64,000 bases of DNA from AC-32 sp963716865 (GTDB taxonomy: Bacteria; Actinomycetota; Thermoleophilia; Gaiellales; Gaiellaceae), in NCBI GenBank assembly GCA_963716865.1, contig CAVQUF010000001.1:186001-250000 (forward strand). Direction: 5' to 3'. Of this stretch, positions 33,294-41,708 are shown one piece after another. The position numbers and the translations under genes are program-made. The notes beneath the pieces are model-generated. The model was not told the DNA's origin and ran no database searches. It saw only the letters and a list, made by a program, of their open reading frames with translations. Each line of letters begins with the position of its first letter. Within the stretch, counting starts at the first letter, position 1.

Positions 33294-34369
33294 CTCTCTC
33301 CTTCCGTTTCCTCCGGTTCGCTGTCGATCTCGAGTGTGTGCTCTGGGCTCCACTCCAGGACAACCGTTTTGCCTTTCGCATCGAGCGCCTGGGACGACGA
33401 GGTCTCGAGGTTCTGCCTCACGACCTGCAGCTCGCCGCCGCGGTCCAGGTCGACGAGGTAGCGCGTGACCATGCCGGCGTAGACGACGTCGCGAATGTGC
33501 CCGGTCTCCGCGTGCTCGCCGGGGGCGGAGGCCCCACCGGCGTCGGTCATGCGGATCTTCTCCGGGCGGACGGCGAAACGCTTGCCGTCGCGCTCGATCA
33601 CGTTCGAGACGCCGACGAACCCGGCGACGAACGCGTTCGCCGGGTGCTCGTACACCTCGGCCGGCGAGCCGATCTGCTCGATGCGGCCGCGGTCGAAGAC
33701 GGCGAGGCGGTCGCTCATCGTCAGCGCCTCGTCCTGGTCGTGCGTGACGTAGATGAACGTGATCCCGAGGTCCTGCTGCAGGCTCTTGAGGAACAGCTGC
33801 ATCTCCTGCCGGAGCTTCAGGTCGAGCGCGCCGAGCGGCTCGTCGAGCAGCAGCACCTCGGGGCGGTTGACGAGCGCGCGGGCGAGCGCGACACGCTGGC
33901 GCTGTCCGCCCGAGAGCTGGCTCGGCTTCCTGCCGCCGACGTCCGGCAGCCGCATCCGGCCGAGCATCTCGTCGACGCGCCCCTGGCGCTCGGCCTTGCC
34001 GATGCCCTTCACGCGCAGGCCGTAGGCGACGTTCTCGGAGATCGTCATGTGCGGGAAGAGCGCGTAGTCCTGGAAGACGGTGTTCACGTCGCGCGCGTAC
34101 GGGGGCCGGTCGGTCACGTCGGCCCCGCCGAGCTCGACCCGCCCGTCGTCCGGCTGCTCGAAGCCCGCGATCAGGCGCAGGGTGGTCGTCTTGCCGGAGC
34201 CCGACGGGCCGAGCATCGTGAAGAACTCACCGGCCGGGATCTCGAGGTCGACGCCGTCGACGGCCACGACCTCCCCGTACGACTTCCGCAGGCCGACGAG
34301 CCGCACCGCCGCCGCCGGGGAAGAGGAGTCGAGAGGGTGCTCCGCCGAGGTTCGCTCCTGCACAGACAC
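33290..34369 (-). CDS. Polyamine-type ABC transporter ATPase (PotA-like), importer 2
   Basis: A 359-aa ATPase. Walker A GPSGSGKTTT, Q-loop VFQDYALFPH, signature LSGGQRQRVALARAL, Walker B VLLLDEPLGALD, H-loop VTHDQDEAL, then a TOBE domain (FAVRPEKIRMTD). First core gene of importer 2 (order A-D-B-C, then aldehyde dehydrogenase). The GTG at 34369 is followed two codons later by a second GTG. A small zinc-ribbon ORF ends 12 nt upstream. Confidence 0.93.
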   Translation of the reverse strand: MSVQERTSAEHPLDSSSPAAAVRLVGLRKSYGEVVAVDGVDLEIPAGEFFTMLGPSGSGKTTTLRLIAGFEQPDDGRVELGGADVTDRPPYARDVNTVFQDYALFPHMTISENVAYGLRVKGIGKAERQGRVDEMLGRMRLPDVGGRKPSQLSGGQRQRVALARALVNRPEVLLLDEPLGALDLKLRQEMQLFLKSLQQDLGITFIYVTHDQDEALTMSDRLAVFDRGRIEQIGSPAEVYEHPANAFVAGFVGVSNVIERDGKRFAVRPEKIRMTDAGGASAPGEHAETGHIRDVVYAGMVTRYLVDLDRGGELQVVRQNLETSSSQALDAKGKTVVLEWSPEHTLEIDSEPEETEGER

Positions 34370-34381
34370 GCGCGCCCGCGA

Positions 34382-34537
34382 TTATCCCGTGTCGGCGGCC
34401 GGAGGCGAACACGACTGCGGCTCGCCCTCGCAGCAGCCGAGCTTGAAGTTGCAGCGGGGGCACTGCCAGGTCTGATGCCGCCACTCCATCGCCGCGCCGC
34501 AGCGAAGGCACGGCTCCTTGTCGCGCTTCCCGTCCAG
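34382..34537 (-). CDS. Small zinc-ribbon protein (about 51 aa)
   Basis: Encodes PCLRCGAAMEWRHQTWQCPR followed by CNFKLGCCEGEP, i.e. two CxxC knuckles (CLRC and CPRC) spaced as in a zinc ribbon, with extra Cys at GCC and SCS. The pattern is far too ordered for chance. No ATG, GTG or TTG precedes the first knuckle in frame; a CTG at 34537 is the best start, while the ATG at 34489 would lose the first CxxC. It lies 12 nt before the importer 2 ATPase gene. The function is unknown. Confidence 0.6.
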   Translation of the reverse strand: MDGKRDKEPCLRCGAAMEWRHQTWQCPRCNFKLGCCEGEPQSCSPPAADTG

Positions 34538-34566
34538 GAGCGCGACTCTAGCCGGTCGGGTAGACG

Positions 34567-34953
34567 CTACTCGGGCGCGGGACCGGGCCCGGCCGGCGCG
34601 TGCAGCAGGCTCTCGACCTCGCTGACGCCCTCGACCTCGTGCGCCCTCGCGACGAGCTCGTCGATCATCTCCGGCGAGTCCGCCTCGCCGCTGAGGACGA
34701 TCACACCGCTTGCAGCGCTGACGTCGATCCGGTCCTTCACCGGCTCGGCGTCGCCGAAGAGCTCCGCCTTGACCTTGTAGGCGAGCAGCTCGTCCTCGGG
34801 CTTCACCCGGGACACCTTCTGCCCGACGCCGTCGACGGCCCCTGCCAGCTTCTTGACCGCCGCCTTGCGGCGCTGCTTGCCGTTCTCGGGATCGAAGAAG
34901 TAGGCGAGCGCTGCGCCGAGGGCGATGAGGCGGATCCGCCTGATCAACCCCAC
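34567..34953 (-). CDS. BON-domain protein (128 aa)
   Basis: A short N-terminal hydrophobic helix (IRLIALGAALAYFFDPENGKQRR) is followed by a linker and one BON domain (about 58-118: YKVKAELFGDAEPVKDRIDVSAASGVIVLSGEADSPEMIDELVARAHEVEGVSEVESLL). BON domains bind phospholipid or other envelope ligands. The DPENGKQRR element after the helix recurs in actinobacterial membrane-associated small proteins. GTG start; begins 1 nt after the stop of the upstream 101-aa gene. Confidence 0.85.
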   Translation of the reverse strand: MGLIRRIRLIALGAALAYFFDPENGKQRRKAAVKKLAGAVDGVGQKVSRVKPEDELLAYKVKAELFGDAEPVKDRIDVSAASGVIVLSGEADSPEMIDELVARAHEVEGVSEVESLLHAPAGPGPAPE

Positions 34954-34954
34954 G

Positions 34955-35260
34955 TCAGTCGCCCCAGTCGAAGTCGCGCGACTTCGTCCAGAGCCCTTCC
35001 TCCTGCGGCGCGTTCTCCTCGGTCGGCCACGAGTCCGGCATCGGGGTTTCGTCTACGGCGATGGCCGGCTCCTCACCGTCCATCGTCTCCTCGATACGGG
35101 CCTGCTCCTCGGTCTTGAACAGCGGATGGTTCTCGAACGGGTCCTCGCTCTTGTACTTCTCGAGCGGCTTTTCATGTTCGAGCTCGGAGTTTCGCTCCTT
35201 CAGCTCGAGATGGTCCTGGATCACTTGTGAAAACAACGACTGCGTCTCCACCGGGTACAT
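34955..35260 (-). CDS. Acidic hypothetical protein (101 aa)
   Basis: A strongly acidic, soluble protein with helical N-terminus (FSQVIQDHLELKERNSELEHEKPLEKY) and a Glu/Asp/Pro-rich C-terminus ending KSRDFDWGD. No family is recognised; the sequence looks partly disordered. It is translated in tandem with the BON protein (1 nt apart), suggesting a shared envelope or stress role. Confidence 0.7.
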   Translation of the reverse strand: MYPVETQSLFSQVIQDHLELKERNSELEHEKPLEKYKSEDPFENHPLFKTEEQARIEETMDGEEPAIAVDETPMPDSWPTEENAPQEEGLWTKSRDFDWGD

Positions 35261-35312
35261 CCTCCCTCTCGCTCATCGGCGGCCGATTCTAGCGACTCGC
35301 GCCGGCGAGGGA

Positions 35313-37070
35313 TCAGCCCTGGTGTGCGTGGGGCCGCGCCGTGACGACGCGGTTCTTCCCGGACCGCTTCGCCTCGTAGAGCGCGCCGTCGGCCGAGGCG
35401 ACGAGGTTTTCGGAGTCTGAGGCCTCGGGGAACGCGGCGACGCCCAGGCTGACGGTCACGTAGATGCGGCTGCCGTCCGGAGCGAGGATCGTGCGCGACT
35501 CGAACGCGGTCCGGGTGCGCTCGGCCAGGTGCGCCGCGCCCTCGAGGTCGGTCCCGGGGAGGACGATCGCGAACTCCTCGCCGCCCCAGCGGGCGGCGAT
35601 GTCGATCTCTCGCACGCACTCGCGGAGCGTCTCGGCGAACTCGATCAGCACGCTGTCGCCGACCGGGTGCCCGTAGCGGTCGTTGACGGACTTGAAGCCG
35701 TCGAGGTCGGCGAGCGCGAACGAGACGGAGCCGCCGAAGCGCTCGGCGCGCCTCAGCTCGCTCGCGAGCACCTCCTCGCAGTGGCGCCTGTTGGCGAGGC
35801 CCGTGAGCATGTCCACGAGCGCCTGCCGGGTGACGATCCGGTGGAGACGCGCATTCTCGAGCGCGATCGCCGCGTGCGCGACGAGCGTCCCGGCCGTGCG
35901 CCGCTGGTCGACCGTGAAGTCCCGGCCGGCCAGCGTGAGCGTGCCGAAGCTCTGGCGCCCGGCGGTCAGCGGCAGCTCGAAGCGCTCCCCGCGGCCGGAG
36001 AGGGTGCCGACCTGAACGACCTCGCCGCCGAGGCCGACGATCAACCCGCCGGTGGCGCCGGTGGCCTCGACCGCGGTCTCGACGATCACGCGCAGGAGCT
36101 GGTCGACGTCGTGGCTCGCTGCGAGGGCCTCGCCGAAGCGGACGGTCGTGTCGCGCACTCGGGCACGCTCCGCTCCGAGTTCCTGCGCGCGGGCCTCGAG
36201 CTGGTCGGCCATCTCGTTGAACGCCATGCCGAGGCGGGCGAACTCGTCCCCGCCGTGGACGTCGACCCGCTGGTCGAGCCGCCCGCGTGCGATCGCGTTC
36301 GCGGCCTCGGCGAGCCGCGCGAGCGAGCCGACGATCGAGCCGCCGACGACGTACGCGACGAAGGCGATCAGCGCAAGTGAGCCGAGCAGGCCGATGAGCA
36401 GCCGGCGATCCGCCTTCGCGACGCTGTGGTCGATCTGGGCCTGCGGCGTGAGCAGCGCCAGGGAGGTCTTCCCGGACTGGGGCCTCGCGGCGAGCGCGCG
36501 GTACCGGGCGTCGCCGACCGGGAGCGTCTCCGCGCTCGTAGGGACGGCGACGGCCTTCCCGCGCACCAGGGAAGGCCCGGCGACGACGCGGCCCTTCCTG
36601 ATGACCACGAGCTCGTCGTCCGAGCTCAGTCCGGACCGCTTGCCAAGGCTCGCGATCGACGGGGTGTCGAGCGGGACGCCGGCGCGGAGCGTGGCAAGTG
36701 TCCCCTTGCTGCTCAGCACGGCGACCTCCGCGGGCTTGCCGATCATGCGCGCGGGACCGAGCGTGACCCGCGGGGACTCGAGCCTCAACGGCGGCGATCC
36801 GGCCAGCAGCCGCTTGAGGGCCGCGACGTCATGAGTTGCGAGCGCGCGCTGGAAGCCTGTGCTCGCGGCGAGCGCCGAGGCGCGGCTGCCGGCGGCGGCG
36901 TACTCCTCGCGGTAGGTGGCCACGACTGCGCGCATGCCGGCCTCTAGGCGCACGTCAACGCGCCGCGTTTCGCTCCGCCCGGCGATCACGTGGAGGCCCC
37001 ATCCGGCGGCGCTCAGCGGCAGGAGCGAGACGAGCAAAAAGTACGCGACGAGCTTGAGCCGGAAGCTCAT
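35313..37070 (-). CDS. Membrane diguanylate cyclase (HAMP-GAF-GGDEF)
   Basis: A 585-aa protein making c-di-GMP. Residues 6-28 form TM1, an extracytoplasmic sensor region (about 30-240) follows, then TM2 (RRLLIGLLGSLALIAFVAYVVGGSIV), a HAMP domain (LARLAEAANAIARGRLDQRV), a GAF-like domain (FGEALAASHDVDQLLRVIVETAVEA) and a GGDEF domain. The active site is intact as RWGGEEFAIVLPG; DLDGFKSVNDRYGHPVGD is also conserved. No EAL domain. The ATG at 37070 is chosen because it immediately precedes TM1. Divergently oriented to the proline-rich gene. Confidence 0.93.
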   Translation of the reverse strand: MSFRLKLVAYFLLVSLLPLSAAGWGLHVIAGRSETRRVDVRLEAGMRAVVATYREEYAAAGSRASALAASTGFQRALATHDVAALKRLLAGSPPLRLESPRVTLGPARMIGKPAEVAVLSSKGTLATLRAGVPLDTPSIASLGKRSGLSSDDELVVIRKGRVVAGPSLVRGKAVAVPTSAETLPVGDARYRALAARPQSGKTSLALLTPQAQIDHSVAKADRRLLIGLLGSLALIAFVAYVVGGSIVGSLARLAEAANAIARGRLDQRVDVHGGDEFARLGMAFNEMADQLEARAQELGAERARVRDTTVRFGEALAASHDVDQLLRVIVETAVEATGATGGLIVGLGGEVVQVGTLSGRGERFELPLTAGRQSFGTLTLAGRDFTVDQRRTAGTLVAHAAIALENARLHRIVTRQALVDMLTGLANRRHCEEVLASELRRAERFGGSVSFALADLDGFKSVNDRYGHPVGDSVLIEFAETLRECVREIDIAARWGGEEFAIVLPGTDLEGAAHLAERTRTAFESRTILAPDGSRIYVTVSLGVAAFPEASDSENLVASADGALYEAKRSGKNRVVTARPHAHQG

Positions 37071-37144
37071 GGTCCACAATTTAGGTTGTACGGAGGAGTG
37101 ACCGATACCCACGCTAGAGTGAATCGGCTTTGGGAGGGACGTTT

Positions 37145-37927
37145 TTGAGTCGAGTTCTTGCTGTTCTTGCAATCACCCTCTTGGTCGGGTCGGCACTGGC
37201 TGCTGCCGTGGTGCTGCCTGGGGTCGTCGTCGGGAACGAGGCCGGCGCTCCTCCATCTGCGCTGTCCCTCCCCGCGGCGGGCAAGCGCACGGTCGTTCAC
37301 GCGTCGGCCCTGCCGTCCCTGTCGTCGAAGGCCGCGCGCAAGGCGAAGGCGCACCTCGCGCCGTTGCTGGGCGTCGCTCCCGCCGGGCCGGTCGCCACCT
37401 TCCTCGGCCACACCGCCGAGTCGTTCATCCCTGCTTTGAAGACGCCCGGGCCGACGGGCGGCGGAGTCACCCCCATCTCGCCACCGCCGCCTCCACCTCC
37501 CCCGCCTCCGCCTCCACCTCCCCCGCCTCCACCTCCGCCACCTCCGCCTCCACCTCCGCCACCTCCGCCTCCACCCCCGCCACCTCCGCCACCTCCGCCT
37601 CGACCCAAGCCGCCGCCTCAGCCGCCGCCTCAGCCGCCGCCGCACGACGACGGGAACAACTCAGGCGATCACCATCAGCGCGATCACGACCGGAACCGGT
37701 GCGGCGGCGCGCACCACGGCCGCAGCGGCGATCACGGACAAGGCGATGATCATGGTCGCGGCAGCGACGCTCACGGCGGCGGCGGCCAGCAGGGTGGCGG
37801 CCAGCAGGGTGGCGGCCAGGGCCAGGGCGGCGGCCAGGGCCGCAGCGGGGACGACCACAGTGGCTCAAGCGCCGGCCGCGACCACGGCGGCGGCCACGAC
37901 TCCGGTCGCAGGCACTCCAAGCGTTAG
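37145..37927 (+). CDS. Exported protein with 40-residue polyproline tract and His/Gly-rich tail
   Basis: A 260-aa protein. The N-terminal hydrophobic segment (VLAVLAITLLVGSALAAAVVLPG) is a signal peptide or anchor. After a soluble region of about 80 residues comes an uninterrupted run of 40 Pro (residues 113-152), then a PKPPPQPPPQPPP spacer and a tail of about 95 residues very rich in His, Asp and Gly (HDDGNNSGDHHQRDHDRN; GGGQQGGGQQGGG). The tail could bind metal or be disordered; the Pro run should form a rigid PII rod through the wall. The start is a TTG at 37145 with GGAGG 8 nt upstream. No family is recognised. Confidence 0.7.
   Translation: MSRVLAVLAITLLVGSALAAAVVLPGVVVGNEAGAPPSALSLPAAGKRTVVHASALPSLSSKAARKAKAHLAPLLGVAPAGPVATFLGHTAESFIPALKTPGPTGGGVTPISPPPPPPPPPPPPPPPPPPPPPPPPPPPPPPPPPPPPPPPPRPKPPPQPPPQPPPHDDGNNSGDHHQRDHDRNRCGGAHHGRSGDHGQGDDHGRGSDAHGGGGQQGGGQQGGGQGQGGGQGRSGDDHSGSSAGRDHGGGHDSGRRHSKR
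37481..37600 (+). repeat. CCN codon tract encoding 40 consecutive prolines
   Basis: 120 nt of pure CCN codons, a degenerate tandem of CCTCCACCT/CCGCCACCT units. The mixed third bases show that the Pro run, not the DNA repeat, is what is kept. Confidence 0.9.
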
Positions 37928-37936
37928 GCTCCCCCC

Positions 37937-38107
37937 GTGGCGATCTACCGTCGTTTCCGCCGCCCGGGCGCGATCGGCATTGCGCTCACCGCCTGGGAGC
38001 TCTGGTGGCGCATCCCTCCGAAGCAGCGCAACGCGCTGCTGAAGCAGGCCGCGCAGATCGGCTCGAAGGTCGCAGCCCAGGTGCGGGCGAAGCGTCCGCC
38101 TAGCTAG
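37937..38107 (+). CDS. Small basic protein (56 aa), hypothetical
   Basis: The GTG at 37937 encodes YRRFRRPGAIGIALTAWELW, then RIPPKQRNALLKQAAQIGSK, ending in a basic tail. The sequence is well ordered, amphipathic and basic; I recall similar short proteins in Thermoleophilia-like genomes without known function. It starts 9 nt after the proline-rich gene's stop, so they are probably one operon. Ends 1 nt before the convergent sucA stop. Confidence 0.65.
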   Translation: MAIYRRFRRPGAIGIALTAWELWWRIPPKQRNALLKQAAQIGSKVAAQVRAKRPPS

Positions 38108-38108
38108 C

Positions 38109-40967
38109 TCAGACCGTCAACGCCTCGCGCAGAATCCGGTCTTGCTCGCGGACGTGCGCGGTCGGGTAGCCCTCGCTCGGGCTCGCCCGCCACGGCCGGC
38201 CGACGAAGCGGAGCGTGGCGCCGGTCGGCAGAGCCTCCTCGAGCCGGTGCCGGATCGCCCGCCACGCGCCCATGTTCTGCGGCTCCTCCTGCGCCCACAC
38301 GACCTCGTCGAGCCCCGGGTACGAGCGCGTGAGCTCGGCGGCCGCCGCGACCGGGAACGGGTAGAGCTGCTCGATCCGTCCGATCGCGACCGAGTCGGCC
38401 TGGGGCCGCAGCTCGTGCCCGACCAGGTCGTAGTAGATCTTCCCCGAGCAGAGGATCAGCCGCCGCACGCGCTCGGGTGAGGCGTCCGGGTCGGACAGCA
38501 CCGGACGGAACGAGCCCTCCGTCAGGTCCGCCAGCGACGACGACGCCTCCTTCAACCGCAGCAGTCCCTTCGGCGTCATCACGATCAGCGGGCGCGCGCT
38601 CGCGTCGAGCGCCTGCCGGCGGAGCAGGTGGAAGTGCTGCGCGGCGGTCGTGCAGTTCGCGAGGCGGATGTTCTCCTGGGCCGCTAGCTGGAGGAACCGC
38701 TCGAGCCGCGCGCTCGAGTGCTCCGGGCCGTTGCCCTCGTAGCCGTGGGGCAGCAGCAGGGTCAGGCGAGACGTCTGGCCCCACTTCGAGAGGCCGGACA
38801 CGATGAACTGGTCGATCGCGATCTGCGCGCCGTTGACGAAGTCCCCGAACTGGGCCTCCCAGCAGACGAGTGTCTCGGGCGCTGCGACCGAGTAGCCGTA
38901 CTCGAAGGCGACGCAAGCCGCCTCGGAGAGCGGCGAGTTGTGCACCTCGAAGGAGGCGGTCGCCTCCCGCAGGTTCTGGACCGGCGTGTAGAACTCCCCG
39001 TTCTCCGCGTCGTGGAGGACGAGGTGGCGGTGAGAGAACGTGCCGCGCTCGGTGTCCTGGCCGGTCAGGCGGACCGGGATGCCCTCGACGAGCAGGCTGG
39101 CGAAGGCGAGCTCCTCCGCCTGGCCCCAGTCGATCCCGCCCTCGTCGAGCGCAGGCCGGCGGCGCTCGAGCTGACTGGCGAGCTTCGGATGGACCGTGAA
39201 CCCGTCGGGAACGGTGAGCAGCTCCTCGTTGAGCGCGCGCGCCCGCGCCTCGGCGACGGCGGTGACGGTCTCGGCGTCGGGCGAGGCCGGGATGCGCCCC
39301 TCGTAGGCGACCGCGGGCATGGCCTCGCCGAAGGTCGCCTTGAGCCGCTCGTGCGCCTCCTTGAGCCCGGCCGCCACGCGCTCGACGAGCGCGTCCGCCT
39401 CGTCCTTCGTCAGGACGCCCTCGGCTGTCAGCGCCTCCGCGTACTGCTCCCGCACGCTCGGCTGGTGCTCGATCCTCGCCGCCATCAGCGGCTGCGTGTA
39501 GGCGGGCTCGTCCTGCTCGTTGTGCCCGTAACGCCGATAGCCGACGAGGTCGATGACGATGTCCGTCGAGAACCGGCGGCGGAAGGCCATCGCCAGCCGG
39601 ACCGCGGCGAGCGCCGCCTCGGCGTCGTCGGCGTTGACGTGCACGATCGGGATGTCGAAGCCCTTCGCGAGGTCGCTCGAGTAGCGCGTCGAGCGCCCGT
39701 CCACCGGATCCGTGGTGAAGCCGATCTGGTTGTTCGCGATCAGGTGTAACGTGCCGCCGGTCGAGTAGCCGGTGAGGTCCGCGAGGTTGAGCGTCTCGGC
39801 CACGATGCCCTGCGCCGGGAACGACGCGTCGCCGTGGATCAGGATCGGCATCGCGACCGACGAGTCGTGGTAGCCGGCCCGGGTCGAGCGGTCGGTCTGC
39901 TCCGCCCGCGTCCGGCCTTCGACGACCGGGTCTACGGCTTCGAGGTGGCTGGGGTTGGAGGCGAGGGTGAGGGTGATCTCCCCCGACGGGGTTCGGCCGA
40001 GGCCCTCCGCTCCGAGGTGGTACTTGACGTCTCCGGTCCCGCCCTCCGGGTCGGCGACGACAGCCTCCAGGGTGCGCTCGCCCTCGAACTCGCGCAGGAT
40101 CGACTCGTACGGGCGGCCGAGCACGTGGGCGAGGACGTTCAGCCGACCCCGGTGCGCCATCCCGAACACGACCTCGTGCGCGCCCTCCTCGGCGGCGAGC
40201 CCGATCGCCTCGTCGAGCATCGGCACCATCACGTCGAGGCCCTCGATCGAGAACTGCTTCTGGCCGAGGAAGACTCGGTGGAGGTAATGCTCGAAGCCCT
40301 CCACCTCGGTCAGACGCTCGAGCAGGTGCCGCTTCTCCTCGGCCTGCAGCGGTTGGCGGTACCGGCCCGACTCGATCACGGCGCGCAGCCAGACACGCTG
40401 CTCGTGGTCGGCGATGTGCTCGATCTCGTACGCGCTCGTGCCGCTGTAGATCTCGCGCAGGCGCGGCAGCACGTCGGCCGCCGTCTCGCCGGGAACGTGC
40501 ACGCCGAGCAGCGAGGCCGGGATCCTCGCCTGGAGCTCGGGGGTCAGCGTCGGCTCGAGGCGCTCGGGCTCGAGCGCGGGATCGCCGATCGGCTCGGAGC
40601 CGAGCGGGTCGAGCCGGGCCGCCAGGTGGCCGTGCGTGCGGATCGCCTGGACAACCGCAACGGCGGCGGCCACGCCCGCGAGCACCTCGTCCTCGTGCGC
40701 GGGGGCGGAGGACGGGGCGACGGGAGCCTGCGTGGGAGCCGGCGGCGACTCCGGCGGAGGCGGCGCGGGCGGAGAGGCGACGTGGCCGTTGCCTTCCTCG
40801 CGCAGCAGCGCGAGGAGGCGGGCGAGGCCGGGATGCGTCGCGACCAGCTCGCTCGAACCGCTCTCGAACAGCGAGCGCCACTCCGACGGGACCGCCTCGG
40901 GGTTCTCGAGATACTGCTCGAGCAGCGCGCGCGCGTAGCCCGCGTTCAGGCCGTCGACGTCCTGCAT
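38109..40967 (-). CDS. sucA: 2-oxoglutarate dehydrogenase E1 component
   Basis: Thiamine-diphosphate enzyme that decarboxylates 2-oxoglutarate in the TCA cycle and passes the succinyl group to the E2 lipoyl domain. 952 aa. The N-terminal helix QDVDGLNAGYARALLEQYLENPEAV is the E1o hallmark, followed by a Pro/Ala-rich linker (about 68-92), then FGMAHRGRLNVLAHVLGRPY and the C-terminal ThDP domain. Actinobacterial relatives can carry a fused E2 catalytic domain; this one has only the linker, so E2 must be elsewhere. The ATG at 40967 fits the AAAGAGAG RBS better than the GTG six bases upstream. Confidence 0.93.
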   Translation of the reverse strand: MQDVDGLNAGYARALLEQYLENPEAVPSEWRSLFESGSSELVATHPGLARLLALLREEGNGHVASPPAPPPPESPPAPTQAPVAPSSAPAHEDEVLAGVAAAVAVVQAIRTHGHLAARLDPLGSEPIGDPALEPERLEPTLTPELQARIPASLLGVHVPGETAADVLPRLREIYSGTSAYEIEHIADHEQRVWLRAVIESGRYRQPLQAEEKRHLLERLTEVEGFEHYLHRVFLGQKQFSIEGLDVMVPMLDEAIGLAAEEGAHEVVFGMAHRGRLNVLAHVLGRPYESILREFEGERTLEAVVADPEGGTGDVKYHLGAEGLGRTPSGEITLTLASNPSHLEAVDPVVEGRTRAEQTDRSTRAGYHDSSVAMPILIHGDASFPAQGIVAETLNLADLTGYSTGGTLHLIANNQIGFTTDPVDGRSTRYSSDLAKGFDIPIVHVNADDAEAALAAVRLAMAFRRRFSTDIVIDLVGYRRYGHNEQDEPAYTQPLMAARIEHQPSVREQYAEALTAEGVLTKDEADALVERVAAGLKEAHERLKATFGEAMPAVAYEGRIPASPDAETVTAVAEARARALNEELLTVPDGFTVHPKLASQLERRRPALDEGGIDWGQAEELAFASLLVEGIPVRLTGQDTERGTFSHRHLVLHDAENGEFYTPVQNLREATASFEVHNSPLSEAACVAFEYGYSVAAPETLVCWEAQFGDFVNGAQIAIDQFIVSGLSKWGQTSRLTLLLPHGYEGNGPEHSSARLERFLQLAAQENIRLANCTTAAQHFHLLRRQALDASARPLIVMTPKGLLRLKEASSSLADLTEGSFRPVLSDPDASPERVRRLILCSGKIYYDLVGHELRPQADSVAIGRIEQLYPFPVAAAAELTRSYPGLDEVVWAQEEPQNMGAWRAIRHRLEEALPTGATLRFVGRPWRASPSEGYPTAHVREQDRILREALTV

Positions 40968-41022
40968 GCTCACTCTCTTTGTTGTACCAGCGCGGTTCCC
41001 TCTCGAACCGAAGGGACGCGGC

Positions 41023-41283
41023 TCAGAAGACCGGGTTGTCCGTGGCCACCGCGAGCGCCATCCCGACGATGAAGCAGATGCCTCCCACGACGAGTGCGGC
41101 CGCGGCCAGCCGGGAGTGGCGACCGCCCATCGCGGTCGCGACGAGCGCGAGCGCGAACGCGAACGGGATCACCCGCACCGGCCGGTAGGCGACGCCGATC
41201 AGGCTCATGAACAGCGCAAGGGCGGCGAGGAGCCCGGCGATCGTCTCGCTCGGCCGGTCCCTCGTGGCGGGCTGCGCGCTCAC
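41023..41283 (-). CDS. Small membrane protein (86 aa), hypothetical
   Basis: Three hydrophobic segments (ETIAGLLAALALFMSLIGVAY, VIPFAFALALVATAMG, LAAAALVVGGICFIVGMALAVA). No family is recognised. The GTG at 41283 overlaps the stop of the upstream small membrane gene (GTGA, 41280-41283), so the two are translationally coupled and may form a complex. Confidence 0.7.
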   Translation of the reverse strand: MSAQPATRDRPSETIAGLLAALALFMSLIGVAYRPVRVIPFAFALALVATAMGGRHSRLAAAALVVGGICFIVGMALAVATDNPVF

Positions 41284-41525
41284 GAGCGGATGATCGCGCG
41301 CCGGCGAGCGAAGCTGCGGACGGGCGAGCCATGCGGGCCGGAACGCGGCCGGCGCGGACGGAGCGGCCGCCAGGGCGGGCGCGGCTCGGGCTCGCGAACG
41401 CTCGCAGCCAACAGCGCGGGCTCGGGCGGGTCCGGCTCGGCCTTCACGGCCCAGTAGACGACGAGGCCGAGGTAGACGATCGGGATCTTCAGGATCACCA
41501 TCATGAAGACGAACTCCCAGACCAT
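41280..41525 (-). CDS. Small membrane protein with Pro/Arg-rich tail (81 aa), hypothetical
   Basis: One membrane helix at the N-terminus (WEFVFMMVILKIPIVYLGLVVYWAV), then a cytoplasmic KAEPDPPEPALL segment and a tail rich in Pro and Arg. The helix with KxPIxYL and WAVKAEP resembles uncharacterised actinobacterial proteins. Coupled to the following 86-aa gene by a 4-nt overlap. Confidence 0.65.
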   Translation of the reverse strand: MVWEFVFMMVILKIPIVYLGLVVYWAVKAEPDPPEPALLAASVREPEPRPPWRPLRPRRPRSGPHGSPVRSFARRRAIIRS

Positions 41526-41708
41526 CCGCGCAGTGTACGGAACTCCGGCGCCAATACGGCGAGGGGCCGGCAGCCACGCGCCCCTCGCCCCGACTTCTTC
41601 GTCAGCGGACCCCGACGCCGGTCGAGCCAGAGCCGCACCCCGCGATGACGAGCACGAGCCACACGACCAGGGCTGACGGCCAGCACCAGCAGGGCCACGC
41701 CCAGCCAC

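Noticed and set aside
37481..37600. CRISPR-like or simple tandem DNA repeat
   Set aside because: Units are short, irregular at third codon positions and in frame with a signal-peptide protein; this is a polyproline coding tract.
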